Positions 1 through 10,058 of a stretch of 64,000 bases of DNA are shown here, piece by piece. Within the stretch, counting starts at the first letter, position 1; the number at the start of each line of letters is the position of its first letter. A model generated the notes under the pieces. It made no database searches and was not told the origin of the DNA. It saw nothing but the letters and a program-made list of their open reading frames with translations. The stretch spans positions 1-64,000 of the forward strand of contig NZ_JAHZSS010000014.1 of NCBI RefSeq assembly GCF_019457915.1, written 5' to 3'. This DNA is from Neiella holothuriorum (GTDB lineage Bacteria > Pseudomonadota > Gammaproteobacteria > Enterobacterales > Neiellaceae). The translations under genes were made by a program, and so were the position numbers.

Positions 1-73
1 GGAGTGGACGGGACTCGAACCCGCGACCCCCGGCGTGACAGGCCGGTATTCTAACCAACTGAACTACCACTCC
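1..73 (-). tRNA. tRNA-Asp (anticodon GTC)
   Basis: Read on the minus strand, positions 73 to 1 fold as a complete cloverleaf with acceptor stem GGAGTGG/CCACTCC, a T arm containing GGTTCGAGTCC, and anticodon loop CTGTCAC, giving anticodon GTC (Asp). The discriminator base and any encoded CCA lie just outside the window. It sits downstream of dnaQ as aspV does in E. coli (recalled), which supports vertical inheritance of the whole left block. Confidence 0.96.
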
Positions 74-179
74 GCACCAGCTGACTTTCGGCTAGCCAAC
101 AAAGATGAACTTTGTGTGACGGCCTCTGTGCAGCGCGGGCGGAATAATACGGATTCCCCAAAAGTGAGTCAACCTCTTT

Positions 180-1511
180 TTAGCGGTCTTCTGGCCGATT
201 CAGATCAATATCGCCATCATCGCCGGAATCGGCGTTTTCCTCACCAGAATCTGATGATTTTTTGCGCTTTTTCCAGACAAACCAAATGACACCGGCAATT
301 AATAATAAAACGCTAAAACCAATAATGGCCCAAATCCACCATGCGAGCCCCGATGACTCAGCCGGCTCATCTGCAGACTCCTCGGCCGCCATTTGCTCGG
401 CTTCATCAACCGTGATGACGTCTCCTTCCAGCACCATTTTAGGCGTTTCAGGAAGTTCATCTTTACCGCGGTTGAGGATGGTCGGAGCTGCTTTAATGAC
501 ACTAAAGCGCTGATTCGGCACTTGGATAGCCACTTCTCGACCGGTTTGGTCATCGGCAAATAACCAGCCTCCAATGCGGTAATCGCCGGTCCGATTAATA
601 AAATCGAGCTCCATAGCAAATGTATTCTTGTCTGGAGAGACCAAGGTCAGCGGGTACTGGAACTCATTGGCGCCAGTCACCATCAGGTTAATCGCCACCG
701 TGTCGAGCTTAATGGCCATATCATCAACGTGGTATTCCACCCGCAAGGCGTTGTCTTGAACGCGGACAATATTGCCTTTTATGGGCAGTGGCTTGAGTTC
801 AATATCTTGGGTTGCCGCTCGGTGAAAAGTTTTGTTATTGACTCGCGCATACAATTTATAACGGCCCGGCTTTTGTCGAACATCAACTTCACCGGTATAA
901 ACGCCATCGCGCGGATATTCATCTAGCCCTGCGCCATTGTCATAAAATTTACCCATGCGGTCATCAGAGCCGGGGCTTAACGCTGGGTTTGGCTGATTCA
1001 AAGTTCGTCGAATCAAAAACAGATCGAGTTCAGTCGAGCGGAAGAACGCCTCGCTGTTAACCCGCTCATCATGATTGAATAACTGTGCGGTTAATTTGAT
1101 GCGTTCATGTTGATAGATGGTTTTGGGGGCTTCGGTCACGCGTAGTTCGATCGCACTGAGGATCTCAATCGCATTACGGCGGTCAATACTGCCAACAATT
1201 TGCCAAGGGCCGGGCGTCGGGCCAGTAATGGTAATCAGATCAAAACTGTCTTCGTCATACCAACTGACATTTTGTGGCGAGCTGTGCGCGTATAATTTGC
1301 TGCCATCGGGCTGTACTAACACAATGGGGCCTGAGCCGGGTTTGCGGTACACCACCAGCGTGACTTCTTCAATGCCATGATCGAGGCGAAAACGGTTATC
1401 CAGCAATTGGTAGGCACTTCGCACCAGCTTTTCTGGCGCTTCGGCGATGACAGGCTCAATAACACTCAGGGATAACAGCGCAACTAACCATCCACACAGC
1501 AACTTTTTCAT
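180..1511 (-). CDS. TIGR03503-like membrane-anchored envelope protein
   Basis: This 443-residue protein has a signal peptide (about residues 1-23, ending near VIAEAPE), a long extracytoplasmic region that looks rich in beta structure, one transmembrane helix at about 391-415 (SGLAWWIWAIIGFSVLLLIA) followed by the basic stop-transfer KKRKK, and an acidic cytoplasmic tail. That gives a type I topology. The pattern matches my recollection of the uncharacterised gammaproteobacterial family TIGR03503. Its ATG overlaps the stop codon of dnaQ by one base (TAATG), so the two are probably translationally coupled. Coupling to a replication proofreading gene does not reveal a function. No catalytic motif was recognised. 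Confidence 0.8.
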   Translation of the reverse strand: MKKLLCGWLVALLSLSVIEPVIAEAPEKLVRSAYQLLDNRFRLDHGIEEVTLVVYRKPGSGPIVLVQPDGSKLYAHSSPQNVSWYDEDSFDLITITGPTPGPWQIVGSIDRRNAIEILSAIELRVTEAPKTIYQHERIKLTAQLFNHDERVNSEAFFRSTELDLFLIRRTLNQPNPALSPGSDDRMGKFYDNGAGLDEYPRDGVYTGEVDVRQKPGRYKLYARVNNKTFHRAATQDIELKPLPIKGNIVRVQDNALRVEYHVDDMAIKLDTVAINLMVTGANEFQYPLTLVSPDKNTFAMELDFINRTGDYRIGGWLFADDQTGREVAIQVPNQRFSVIKAAPTILNRGKDELPETPKMVLEGDVITVDEAEQMAAEESADEPAESSGLAWWIWAIIGFSVLLLIAGVIWFVWKKRKKSSDSGEENADSGDDGDIDLNRPEDR

Positions 1512-2263
1512 TATGATTCAACCGCTCCCAGCGTTTGCCAAATACTTTGCCCTGCTTTCTTTTCGACCCGAGCCATGGTTTCTTGATGACTTTCTAGCTC
1601 AGTGGCTGAGGCGTTGATCACAGGTAGCGCATCTATTGGTAAATTCACCGGTCGGATTTCAGCATTATTGCTGTTTGAGCCTTCTTCACCATCTTGCCCC
1701 AATTGCAATTTGGTCTGCCCGCCGGTCATCAGCAAGTAGACGTCGGCTAAGATCTCGGCATCGAGCAATGCCCCGTGTAGCTCACGGTGTGAATTATCAA
1801 TACCAAAACGACGACACAACGCATCGAGGTTATTTTTCTGGCCGGGGAACATATCTTTGGCCAGCGTCAGAGAATCGGTAATTTTGCAGAGTTGAGCGGT
1901 GCTAGCCCACTGACTGCCGAGTTTACCAAACTCGAGATCCATAAAGCCGACGTCAAACGGTGCGTTGTGAGCAATCAGCTCGGCATCGCGAATAAATTCC
2001 ACAAACTCGGCCGCCACATCGGCAAAACGAGGGCAATCTTTGACATCATCATCGGTAATGCCGTGTACCGCGATCGCTTCGGGGTCAATCGGCATGTCTG
2101 GATTCAGGTAGACATGATAGTGATTTCCGGTGAGCCGACGATTAATAACTTCTACCGCACCGATTTCAATAATTCGATGGCCGAGGTGAGGCGCACCACC
2201 ACTCATGTTCATACCCGTGGTTTCGGTATCTAGAATAATTTGCCGAGTTTGATCTTGTTGCAT
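1511..2263 (-). CDS. dnaQ: DNA polymerase III subunit epsilon (3'-5' proofreading exonuclease)
   Basis: The product is the proofreading subunit of the replicative polymerase core. All DnaQ exonuclease motifs are present: Exo I ILDTETTGMN near the N-terminus, Exo II HNAPFDVGFMD, and Exo III HGALLDAEILADVY with the catalytic His and Asp. I chose the ATG at 2263 (MQQDQTRQIILDTETTG) because it matches the family N-terminus. The reading frame stays open further upstream to about 2455, but that extension would overlap rnhA and has no family similarity. The result is 250 residues, close to the 243 of E. coli. It is divergent from rnhA across about 100 bp, the same arrangement as in E. coli. Confidence 0.97.
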   Translation of the reverse strand: MQQDQTRQIILDTETTGMNMSGGAPHLGHRIIEIGAVEVINRRLTGNHYHVYLNPDMPIDPEAIAVHGITDDDVKDCPRFADVAAEFVEFIRDAELIAHNAPFDVGFMDLEFGKLGSQWASTAQLCKITDSLTLAKDMFPGQKNNLDALCRRFGIDNSHRELHGALLDAEILADVYLLMTGGQTKLQLGQDGEEGSNSNNAEIRPVNLPIDALPVINASATELESHQETMARVEKKAGQSIWQTLGAVES

Positions 2264-2365
2264 GTGGCTCTCTGTCTGGTGACTGGTCTGAGGCTCGTTT
2301 ATACTCGCCCCACTTGCAGGTGCTGGCTTAAGGCCTGTTGATATTACAACAAGAAGCGATAAACA

Positions 2366-2824
2366 ATGAAACAGGTTGAAATTTTTACTGACGGTTCGTG
2401 CCTTGGAAATCCTGGTCCCGGAGGCTACGGCGCGCTGTTGCGATACGGTCAACACGAGAAAGAGCTGAGTGGCGGCTTTTTTCTCACGACCAATAATCGC
2501 ATGGAGTTGTTGGCGGCCATTGAGGGCTTAAAGGCACTCACTGACGCTTGTCAGGTCACGCTTACCACCGATAGCCAATACGTGAAGCAAGGCATACAAA
2601 GCTGGATTAACGGCTGGAAGAAAAAAGGCTGGAAAACCTCCAACAGAACCCCAGTAAAAAATGTCGATCTATGGAAAGCACTCGATGCTGAAACGCAACG
2701 CCACCAAATTGACTGGCGCTGGGTGAAAGGCCATGCCGGTCATGATGAAAATGAGCGCGTGGATGATTTAGCCCGAGCAGCAGCTCAAGCACCAACACAA
2801 GAAGATACCGGCTACCAACCTTAA
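2366..2824 (+). CDS. rnhA: Ribonuclease HI
   Basis: This 152-residue enzyme cleaves the RNA strand of RNA:DNA hybrids. It carries the complete RNase HI active site: D9 ([15 protein letters not shown]), E47 (NNRMELLAA), D69 ([10 protein letters not shown]), the flexible-loop His in [13 protein letters not shown], and the last Asp in the same segment. The basic protrusion (handle region) is present in [12 protein letters not shown]. Length and sequence closely match the E. coli enzyme. The short spacer to dnaQ probably holds divergent overlapping promoters, as in E. coli. Confidence 0.98.
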   Translation: MKQVEIFTDGSCLGNPGPGGYGALLRYGQHEKELSGGFFLTTNNRMELLAAIEGLKALTDACQVTLTTDSQYVKQGIQSWINGWKKKGWKTSNRTPVKNVDLWKALDAETQRHQIDWRWVKGHAGHDENERVDDLARAAAQAPTQEDTGYQP

Positions 2825-2838
2825 TAAAGTAAGATAGA

Positions 2839-2871
2839 CGCCCTTGATGTTGATGAACAAACATAAGGGCG
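2839..2871. terminator. Hairpin between convergent rnhA and methyltransferase genes
   Basis: The arms CGCCCTT (2839-2845) and AAGGGCG (2865-2871) can pair, with further pairing inside, between two converging genes. There is no clear T-run on either strand, so a bidirectional terminator role is only likely. Confidence 0.45.
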
Positions 2872-2881
2872 CAGCGAGCCT

Positions 2882-3634
2882 TCAATTAGAATTACCTGTC
2901 TCGATGTGACGGCCTGCCACACCTGCCCCAGTAAATGAACCGACTTTAATCCGGTTTGCGGCTTTCCATGTTGGCCTGATTAGGGTCAGTGGCACTTCCC
3001 GCTTTTTAATCAGCATCAGATATACCGAGCCAGCCCAAGGCATATAGCGCCCACCTAGCTCTTGCAGTTTTTGATTGGCAGCGTTTTGTCCCAACAAGCT
3101 GCTAAAGGCAACGGTTTGGGTGCTCACAATGTCACAACCCAATAATTGAAACCAATCAGCAATCCGCCCCTGACTAAAGAAACGACCTTGCCACGGATGA
3201 CGTTTACGCCAACTCGGCCACAGCTTGCCAACTAACGCTAAGCTGAATGGATTGATGCCAGCAACTAAGATATGACCATCGGCGATAACGACGCGATGGG
3301 CCTCTCGAACCAGTTGGTGCGGATCGGCACAAAAGTCCAAGCACAATGGCAATACACAACCATCGACAGCGTTTTCTGCCAGCGGCAAATCGGTTTCTTG
3401 CGTGCGAATATCGGCAGTCAATAACGATGACGCGCTCAAGTGACGTTTGATGGGGGAGGCGCTGGTATCTAGTTTATCGGCCAATGGCCCAAGACGAATC
3501 AGATAATAGCCAAACATACGCTCCAACATGGGAACCATGGCTTGCTCAATTTGGCTTTGCAGCCATGTTCCTTGAGCGATATCGGGCCAACTTAGAGGCA
3601 TGCTAAGTGCTTTATTTGTCGCCGCTGGTCTCAT
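2882..3634 (-). CDS. YafS-like class I SAM-dependent methyltransferase
   Basis: The gene lies between gloB and rnhA, the position held by yafS in E. coli. The 250-residue product has the late part of a class I methyltransferase fold (PLCLDFCADPHQLVREAHRVVIADGHILVAGINPFSL, here spanning the post-motif II/III strand and loop). The glycine-rich motif I is not obvious. I took the ATG at 3634 (MRPAATNKALSMPLSW) rather than an upstream in-frame ATG at 3775, because the upstream one lies inside gloB. The starts of this gene and gloB are divergent and about 45 bp apart. The substrate is unknown. Confidence 0.78.
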   Translation of the reverse strand: MRPAATNKALSMPLSWPDIAQGTWLQSQIEQAMVPMLERMFGYYLIRLGPLADKLDTSASPIKRHLSASSLLTADIRTQETDLPLAENAVDGCVLPLCLDFCADPHQLVREAHRVVIADGHILVAGINPFSLALVGKLWPSWRKRHPWQGRFFSQGRIADWFQLLGCDIVSTQTVAFSSLLGQNAANQKLQELGGRYMPWAGSVYLMLIKKREVPLTLIRPTWKAANRIKVGSFTGAGVAGRHIETGNSN

Positions 3635-3679
3635 AATATGAATACATTCAACCTTTTTCATTTGATGGGCAAAGCCGTT

Positions 3680-4444
3680 ATGACAATCTACCCGATCAAA
3701 GCATTTCAAGATAACTATATATGGGCCATTCACGATGGCCACCATTTGCTTGTGATCGATCCCGGCGACGCCCAACCGGTATTAGATTTTTGCCAGCGCT
3801 ATCAGCTAGTCCTATCGACCATTTTAATTACTCACCATCATCATGATCATACGGGGGGAATTGAGGCGCTCAAACGTCAATTTCCCAACGCGCTAGTGAT
3901 TGGCCCCAATAATCCGACCATTTCAGCCATTGATCAAGTCGTTGGAGAGGGCGACACCATCACCGTCAATCACCCCTCGGTTTCATTTAATGTATGGGCC
4001 ATTCCTGGCCATACGTTGGATCACCTTGCCTATATTGGCGAGTTGGGTTTATTTTGCGGCGACACTTTATTTCATGCTGGCTGTGGCCGACTTTTTGAAG
4101 GCTCACCACAACAAATGTTGCACTCACTGAGCCGCTTAGCGCAATTGCCTAGCCAAACTAAGGTCTATTGCACGCATGAATACACGCAAGCTAATTTGGC
4201 ATTTGCTCAGGCCGTTGAACCGAACAACGGCGAGGTGAGCCTTACGGTAGCAGAAGTGCAGGCACTACGCGTTGATGATCGGCCAACGCTACCTTCAACC
4301 ATCGCAGAGCAACTGCGCATCAACCCATTTTTAAGATGTCAGCAATCATCGGTGCAACAGGCCGTCGCCGTTTGGTCAAAGCAAGCCTACCGCGATGAAT
4401 TAGCCACATTTACTTCCCTACGCCAGTGGAAAGATCAGTTTTAA
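3680..4444 (+). CDS. gloB: Hydroxyacylglutathione hydrolase (glyoxalase II)
   Basis: The enzyme hydrolyses S-D-lactoylglutathione to D-lactate and glutathione, the second step of methylglyoxal detoxification. The binuclear metal motif THxHxDH is seen as ITHHHHDHTGG, followed by the other metal ligands in IPGHTLDHLAYIG and FCGDTLFHAGCGRLFEG and the later HEYT. The family C-terminal HAGH domain follows (LPSTIAEQLRINPFLR). I chose the start MTIYPIKAFQDNYIW at 3680 by homology; an in-frame ATG at 3638 would add 14 residues. The length is 254 residues, against 251 in E. coli. Confidence 0.95.
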   Translation: MTIYPIKAFQDNYIWAIHDGHHLLVIDPGDAQPVLDFCQRYQLVLSTILITHHHHDHTGGIEALKRQFPNALVIGPNNPTISAIDQVVGEGDTITVNHPSVSFNVWAIPGHTLDHLAYIGELGLFCGDTLFHAGCGRLFEGSPQQMLHSLSRLAQLPSQTKVYCTHEYTQANLAFAQAVEPNNGEVSLTVAEVQALRVDDRPTLPSTIAEQLRINPFLRCQQSSVQQAVAVWSKQAYRDELATFTSLRQWKDQF

Positions 4445-4569
4445 TAACCTCCCCTCAGGAATTGGTCAGTACAATTTTTGAGCTTTGACCTAGCCTGCAC
4501 AAATCGATAGGATGCGACGTTTGTGGCGCGTTCAATCCGCTTCTCACAAACTTTTATGTTCAGTTTTTT

Positions 4570-6081
4570 ATGGTGAAACGTTTGTTGTATTTTCGCACTG
4601 TTGTAACTTTCTTCGTGGTCGCGCTGACCGTCATGCTCAGCGGTTGTCAGCTGACACCACAAACTGAACAAGCACCTCAAACGGCCGCCATAGCGCCCGT
4701 TGAGCCGCAACCAGAGATCGCCCCCGAGCCTCCGGAGCCAACATTAGAAGAACTCTACTTGTGGCATCACCTCCGTGCAGGCTTTGCCCTCTCTGAGCAA
4801 TCACACCCATCCATCGACAAAGAGCGAACGCGCTATTTGCGCCACAAAGATGTATTGGCTGAGATTGACGAGCGAGCCGGCGATTACCTCGCGATCATCA
4901 TGGCGGAGTTAGAAAGCAACGAATTGCCGTTAGAAATTGCCATGTTGCCGTTTGTAGAAAGCGGCTTTGACCCGTATGCCTATAGTCATGGCGGTGCTGT
5001 AGGTCTGTGGCAGTTTATGCCAGCAACAGGCAAACGCTTTGGCTTAACCAATACGTGGTGGTTTGACGGCCGACGCGATATCTATTTGTCGACACAGGCC
5101 GCCATTGATTACCTTCAATACCTCAACAAGATGTTCGACGGCGACTGGATGCTGGCATTAGCCGCTTATAACAGTGGCGAAGGCCGAGTCAAACGAGCCA
5201 TCCGCAAGAACAAGCGCCGCGGCAAAGCCACTGACTTTTTCTCATTGTCACTACCGGCAGAAACTCGTGCCTACGTGCCGCGCCTGTTAGCCATTACCGA
5301 CATTATCCGCAATGCGGAGCAATACAAGATGGCGTTGCCAGAGCGGCCGAATGAGTCAAATTTGGTTGCCATCGATGTCGGCAATCAAATTGAGTTAGCC
5401 ATTGTGGCTGAACTTGCTGGTATTTCATTAAAGCAATTAGCCGATCTCAACCCTGGCTATAACCGCTGGGCCACCGCCCCTACACCGTCCAATGTGGTAT
5501 TGGTTCCTCAGCAAAGCCAAGAAAAGTTACAAGCGGGCTTAGCCGAACTGCCGCCAGAGCAACGCGTGAGTTGGCAACGTTATGAAATTCGCAATGGCGA
5601 TAGCCTCGAGCGTATCGCCAAAAAGCATCACACCACTGTGGATGTGTTGATGACAGCGAATAACCTGTCCAACCATTTGATTCGAGCCGGACGCCACTTG
5701 ATGATCCCGCTCGGTGATGAAGCGCGCCTACCGCCGCTGCGGATGGATCAGCAACAACCAGTTAAATACCAAGTACAAAGTGGTGATAGCCTTTGGTTGA
5801 TTGCTCGCAGCTTTAACGTCAAGCACCAAGATATTGCTCGTTGGAATGGGTTGAGTAGCAATGTACTGCGCCCTGGCCAAAAACTAACGGTTTACACCAA
5901 TGAGCCGCAAAAGCAGACTCGCACGGTTCGCTACAAAGTCCGCAACGGTGATTCTCTAAGTTTGATTGCCAAGCGCTTTGATGTCTCCGTCAACTCGCTT
6001 AAACGTTGGAATGATCTGAAGTCTGACTTTCTTAAAGCCGGCCAAAGCCTAAAAATTCAAGTCCAATTGACCCGTAGTTAA
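4570..6081 (+). CDS. mltD: Membrane-bound lytic murein transglycosylase D, three LysM domains
   Basis: This outer-membrane lipoprotein cleaves peptidoglycan glycan strands and forms 1,6-anhydro ends. It has a lipobox (LSGC, lipid Cys at about residue 26) and a family 1 lytic transglycosylase domain with catalytic Glu near residue 130 (MLPFVESGFDPYAYS) and the GLWQFMPATGKRFGL and ALAAYNSGEGRVKRA motifs. Three C-terminal LysM repeats start near residues 338, 400 and 455, each with a (N/S)GDSL core. The E. coli protein has two LysM repeats, so this 503-residue version is longer by about one. It follows gloB as in E. coli. Confidence 0.95.
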   Translation: MVKRLLYFRTVVTFFVVALTVMLSGCQLTPQTEQAPQTAAIAPVEPQPEIAPEPPEPTLEELYLWHHLRAGFALSEQSHPSIDKERTRYLRHKDVLAEIDERAGDYLAIIMAELESNELPLEIAMLPFVESGFDPYAYSHGGAVGLWQFMPATGKRFGLTNTWWFDGRRDIYLSTQAAIDYLQYLNKMFDGDWMLALAAYNSGEGRVKRAIRKNKRRGKATDFFSLSLPAETRAYVPRLLAITDIIRNAEQYKMALPERPNESNLVAIDVGNQIELAIVAELAGISLKQLADLNPGYNRWATAPTPSNVVLVPQQSQEKLQAGLAELPPEQRVSWQRYEIRNGDSLERIAKKHHTTVDVLMTANNLSNHLIRAGRHLMIPLGDEARLPPLRMDQQQPVKYQVQSGDSLWLIARSFNVKHQDIARWNGLSSNVLRPGQKLTVYTNEPQKQTRTVRYKVRNGDSLSLIAKRFDVSVNSLKRWNDLKSDFLKAGQSLKIQVQLTRS

Positions 6082-6111
6082 CTGCTCTAAACCTTCTGTC
6101 AATACCGCTTC

Positions 6112-6139
6112 AGCCGGGTGCTTTTTCAAAGCACTCGGC
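6112..6139. terminator. Hairpin downstream of mltD
   Basis: GCCGGGTGCTTT (6112-6123) pairs with AAAGCACTCGGC (6128-6139), with one G-T wobble, in the 160-bp gap after mltD. No strong T-run follows, so termination may be weak or the hairpin may act as an RNA stabiliser. Confidence 0.4.
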
Positions 6140-6241
6140 CAACTACTAAACCGTCACAGAAAAATAACCATCTATTTCCTACCAGCAAGCGCCATGCTTG
6201 ATTACACTCAAAAACATTCGTTCGTCCGGTGAGAGCTCTGA

Positions 6242-8272
6242 GTGACTTTTAATTTCTGTTCGGTATCGATGTACCGCTTTTCCTGTTTTCGCGGCCCTTT
6301 TCTTCACGGCAGCCAGTTGCTTCGAGACACGTTAGTCCTCCTAGGGCTCAGCCTATTGTTTGTCGGGCCAAGCAGCGCAGAGCCCCTATCAAGTCCTGCA
6401 ATCATTAAGTTGCCTGTGATTTCCGACAGCCAGCAACAACATTATGACCAAGCTAGATCGGCGCTTCGCAAAGGCAAAGTTCAACAATACAAGCAACATC
6501 GACAACAGTTAGATGATCACCCGCTCGCCATTTACCTCGATTATCACTACCTCAATGATCGAGTGCGGTCGATATCGGCCAACCAAGTAGCCGACTTTAT
6601 GGCGCGCGCGGATGGCTCACCATTGGCTTACCGACTGCAACGTCGTTACCTCAATTACATTGGCCCCAAGAGGCGCTGGCGCGATTACCTCACCGCAAGT
6701 CCTAGCGAGCCCACATCAACCGAATTACGTTGCTACTATCATCGTGCGCAACTGCAACAAGGTAGCAAAGAGGTTGGCTACAACGGCGCTGAGAGTCTTT
6801 GGCTCAGTGGTAATTCTCAGCCCAAAGCCTGTGATGTATTGTTTGAGGAGTGGTATAAAGCTGGTTTGAGAACAAACGAACAACTGTGGAAGCGCATGCT
6901 GCTCGTATTTGATGCGCGTGAGCGCGGCTTATTATCTTATTTGAGTCGCAAGCTGAGCGGAGACTATCACGAGTATGGTCAGACACTGTGGTCGGTCTAC
7001 AACAACCCCAAACAAATAAAAAACTATCGCCAGTTTCAACGAGATTCGGGGGAGAATCGAGCGATTATCAGTGCTGCATTACGTAAATTGGCACGCGTCG
7101 CGCCTGATCAAGCAGTTAAATACTGGCAACATTATCAACAAGCGCTGTCATTCGATACGGCACACAGCGCAGACATCGATAAACAACTCATTCGCTACGC
7201 CTACGTTCGTAACAACAAAAAAGCCATTGAATGGGCCGACTCGCGTTTGGCCGAGCTCTCCAGTGACGACTTAACCGAACGACGTATTCGCCAGTTGCTA
7301 AAGCAGCAAGACTGGCCTGCATTGGAAATCGCCATTGGTTCATTGAGCAATGAACGTCAACAAACAGAACGTTGGCAATATTGGTTAGCACGCATTGAGC
7401 AACAAAAGGGGCTGAGCGAAGCTGCCAATCAACGATTACAAAGCATTGCCAGCGGCCGTAATTACTACAGCTACCTCGCAGCGCAACAGCTCGATCTAGA
7501 CTACCAACTTGCCAACGTCCCAAGCTCGGTTGATGCCGTAGCCTCCGAGCAATTGTCCCAATCCAAAGGGCTTGCCCGTATTGCCGCGTTAATGGCAGCG
7601 GATCAAATTGGCGATGCAAATTCTGAATGGATCTATTTGTTAAGACGCAGCTCCGATCCTGAGCGTATCACCTTGTCACACTATGCACTGCAACAAGGCT
7701 GGTGGCACTTGGCAATATCCAGCGCGATTCGAGCACAGGCTTGGGACGCAATCGCACTACGTTTTCCAATAGCCTATCAACAAGATTTTGAGCAATTTGC
7801 CAACATGCGCGCAGTCGATGAAACCTTACTGATGGCCATTGCTCGCCGCGAAAGTAGTTACAACCGATACGCTCGTTCCCCTAAAAATGCCCGCGGCTTG
7901 ATGCAACTTATGCCAGCCACAGCAAAGGAGACCGCCCGCCAGATCAATTTACGCTATCGAGGTGTCAGCAGCTTGTATCAGCCCAACACCAATATTCGCC
8001 TTGGCTCAGCCTATATCAAGCGGCTATTAAAGCGTTTTAATCAAAACCGAATACTAGCCATTGCGTCATACAACGCGGGGCCGCACCGCATCAATTCTTG
8101 GCTTAAAGATGATATGCCCCAGCCGTTTGATGTGTGGGTTGAAACGATACCATTCCGAGAAACGCGCGATTACGTGCAGGCCGTGTTGGCTTATCAGGTG
8201 ATTTATGCGCTTCAAACCGGCCAGGCTGATTTTAAAATGCTGCGAGAAAACGAACTAGATGGTGTTTATTGA
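6242..8272 (+). CDS. slt: Soluble lytic murein transglycosylase (Slt70-like)
   Basis: This periplasmic exo-acting peptidoglycan transglycosylase has a long alpha-superhelical U/L region (about residues 60-510) and a C-terminal catalytic domain. The catalytic Glu is near 535 (MAIARRESSYNRYARSPKNA), followed by ARGLMQLMPATAKETA and ASYNAGPHRINSWL. The N-terminus has a hydrophobic export signal (LVLLGLSLLFVGPSSAEP). I chose the GTG at 6242 because GGTGAG lies about eight bases upstream; an in-frame ATG at 6269 is an alternative and shortens the n-region. The length of 676 residues compares with 645 in E. coli. It converges on the flagellin gene with only 7 bp between them. Confidence 0.93.
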   Translation: MTFNFCSVSMYRFSCFRGPFLHGSQLLRDTLVLLGLSLLFVGPSSAEPLSSPAIIKLPVISDSQQQHYDQARSALRKGKVQQYKQHRQQLDDHPLAIYLDYHYLNDRVRSISANQVADFMARADGSPLAYRLQRRYLNYIGPKRRWRDYLTASPSEPTSTELRCYYHRAQLQQGSKEVGYNGAESLWLSGNSQPKACDVLFEEWYKAGLRTNEQLWKRMLLVFDARERGLLSYLSRKLSGDYHEYGQTLWSVYNNPKQIKNYRQFQRDSGENRAIISAALRKLARVAPDQAVKYWQHYQQALSFDTAHSADIDKQLIRYAYVRNNKKAIEWADSRLAELSSDDLTERRIRQLLKQQDWPALEIAIGSLSNERQQTERWQYWLARIEQQKGLSEAANQRLQSIASGRNYYSYLAAQQLDLDYQLANVPSSVDAVASEQLSQSKGLARIAALMAADQIGDANSEWIYLLRRSSDPERITLSHYALQQGWWHLAISSAIRAQAWDAIALRFPIAYQQDFEQFANMRAVDETLLMAIARRESSYNRYARSPKNARGLMQLMPATAKETARQINLRYRGVSSLYQPNTNIRLGSAYIKRLLKRFNQNRILAIASYNAGPHRINSWLKDDMPQPFDVWVETIPFRETRDYVQAVLAYQVIYALQTGQADFKMLRENELDGVY

Positions 8273-8279
8273 TGGCGTG

Positions 8280-10016
8280 CTAACCTAACAGAACCAGAGC
8301 CGCTTGCGGAAGTTGTTGAGCTTGCGCCAAAATCGCAGATGCGCTCTGCGTCAAGATGTTTTGCTTGGTGAGCTCTGTTGTTTCAGAAGCAAAATCAGTA
8401 TCGCGGATCCGGCTTCGACTACCGGCTACTTGCTCCACCACATTATCGAGATTGGTGATGGTACTGCTTAAGCGGTTTTGCACCGCCCCCATTTGTGCCC
8501 GATTACTGTCAACATAGGTTAGTGCCCTGTCGACAGCAGTAATGGCTAACTGAGCTCCTTCGACCACATCCATGGTTTCCAACGCTAACGCTTTAGCATT
8601 AAATGACGCAAAAGTAGCTTCTATGGTTTCATAGGCATTTGCGCCAACCTGAAACGAAACAATTTGGCCACCACCTGCGCCAGTATCTATATCTAAGCCC
8701 ACTTCATTAAATACGGTCGGATTTGAAGAGCCTCTCGTATTAGGCAACACACTCTCCGCCGTTAACACTGTTCCGCCGTCAGCATCAAAACCACCAACCG
8801 CACCAGTGTCCGCATTGGTTAAATCCATCGAACTAACGTAGGTCACATCATTGGTATCAAAATCAGCAATGAATGCCGCCTGATTGGCCCAAGGAGAACT
8901 GGCAACATTACTAATGGCATCATCAAGTGATGCGCCGGGGTTATCAGCCATGTAAACGGTGTAAGCTTTGACACCTTCCGTGATCCCAGCATTTTTTAGT
9001 TCCTGATGCATGTAGCGGACGGCAGCATAAGATTCAGAATAGTCAGCACTAGTGCCCGACCAACCACTGAAAACATCATTACCATCCAGCAAATTAGCGA
9101 TACCACCTGCGACGTTGATATCACCATCAAGCCGTTCATCCCCACCGTGTATAAACTCCGCCATCCCTTCGTTAAACCATGAAGGCGTTGCAGTAGGATC
9201 GCCGGGTAAGCCGGTACTGACATCAAAATTACGTGCGAAAACAGCATGTACCATCTCGTGGGCAATCACACGGTCAGTATAGAGCCAGTCGGTTCCGGTA
9301 ACTGTACTGCCACTTGGTGGAACGACAGGCTCGACATCGACCATATCCAACACCATCTCTAAATCAGTCCCGGTGCCATTCGCTCCACCGCTTTGGTAAC
9401 GGACAAAAGCTAACGTGTTGCCTGGACCATCACTGTCGGGATCGCCAGCTTGCGCAAATTTAAATGTTAAGTCGACGTTGTCACCCGTCACGCCAAAAAA
9501 TTCACTGATCCGCTGCTCAGATTCATATAGCCACGTATTCAGGCTATCAATTAGCGCCGCCTCTTCAGAGCTTGCCCCCACCATGGAGACGTCAGACTCT
9601 TCAAATAAGTTTCGTTCACCAAAGCGTGTTGTGTTGTTGATGCGATCTAATTCAACAATCAGTTGGTCAACTTCGAGCTGAATAGCTTCTCTGTCGCGGG
9701 TACTATTGGAGCCATTGGCCGCTTGGATAGATAGGTCTTTGAGGCGGAACAGAATGTTAGTGGTTTCGTCAAGCGCTCCTTCGGCCGTTTGCAGCATCGA
9801 AATACCGTCATTGGCATTCCGTTGGGCCACGCCAAGACCATTGATTTGCGTCGTCAATCGATTGCTGATCTGCATGCCCGCAGCATCATCACCAGCTTTC
9901 TGAACACGCAACCCAGAAGCCAAGCGTTGCAGCGATTCTGACTGAGCAGACGATGCGGCACGCAAGTTTCTTTGGGCATTTAAAGCTATAACGTTAGATG
10001 CAACCGTCAACGGCAT
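8280..10016 (-). CDS. Flagellin with internal zinc metalloprotease domain (flagellinolysin type)
   Basis: Residues 1-140 are a normal flagellin D0/D1 N-terminus ([33 protein letters not shown]) and residues 485-578 the matching C-terminus ([35 protein letters not shown]). The hypervariable middle (about 150-390) is a gluzincin-like protease: H253-E254-M-V-H257 followed by E283 in WFNEGMAEF, which would complete the HExxH plus Glu zinc site. This matches flagellinolysin, a described family of proteolytic flagellins that assemble into enzymatically active filaments. The gene stands alone, with no other flagellar gene within the window, but has a sigma-28 promoter. The active-site residues are intact, so activity is likely; the substrate is unknown. 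Confidence 0.93.
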   Translation of the reverse strand: MPLTVASNVIALNAQRNLRAASSAQSESLQRLASGLRVQKAGDDAAGMQISNRLTTQINGLGVAQRNANDGISMLQTAEGALDETTNILFRLKDLSIQAANGSNSTRDREAIQLEVDQLIVELDRINNTTRFGERNLFEESDVSMVGASSEEAALIDSLNTWLYESEQRISEFFGVTGDNVDLTFKFAQAGDPDSDGPGNTLAFVRYQSGGANGTGTDLEMVLDMVDVEPVVPPSGSTVTGTDWLYTDRVIAHEMVHAVFARNFDVSTGLPGDPTATPSWFNEGMAEFIHGGDERLDGDINVAGGIANLLDGNDVFSGWSGTSADYSESYAAVRYMHQELKNAGITEGVKAYTVYMADNPGASLDDAISNVASSPWANQAAFIADFDTNDVTYVSSMDLTNADTGAVGGFDADGGTVLTAESVLPNTRGSSNPTVFNEVGLDIDTGAGGGQIVSFQVGANAYETIEATFASFNAKALALETMDVVEGAQLAITAVDRALTYVDSNRAQMGAVQNRLSSTITNLDNVVEQVAGSRSRIRDTDFASETTELTKQNILTQSASAILAQAQQLPQAALVLLG

Positions 10017-10058
10017 ACGAGCAAACCAATAGTTGTAACAAAAATGTTAGTTAGCTAT

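Noticed and set aside
4441-4710. Minus-strand frame over the mltD start
   Set aside because: Antisense to the mltD signal peptide and promoter; no recognisable protein features.
8280-10016. Chimeric assembly artefact joining a protease to a flagellin
   Set aside because: One continuous frame with both flagellin ends intact and a known family of the same layout.
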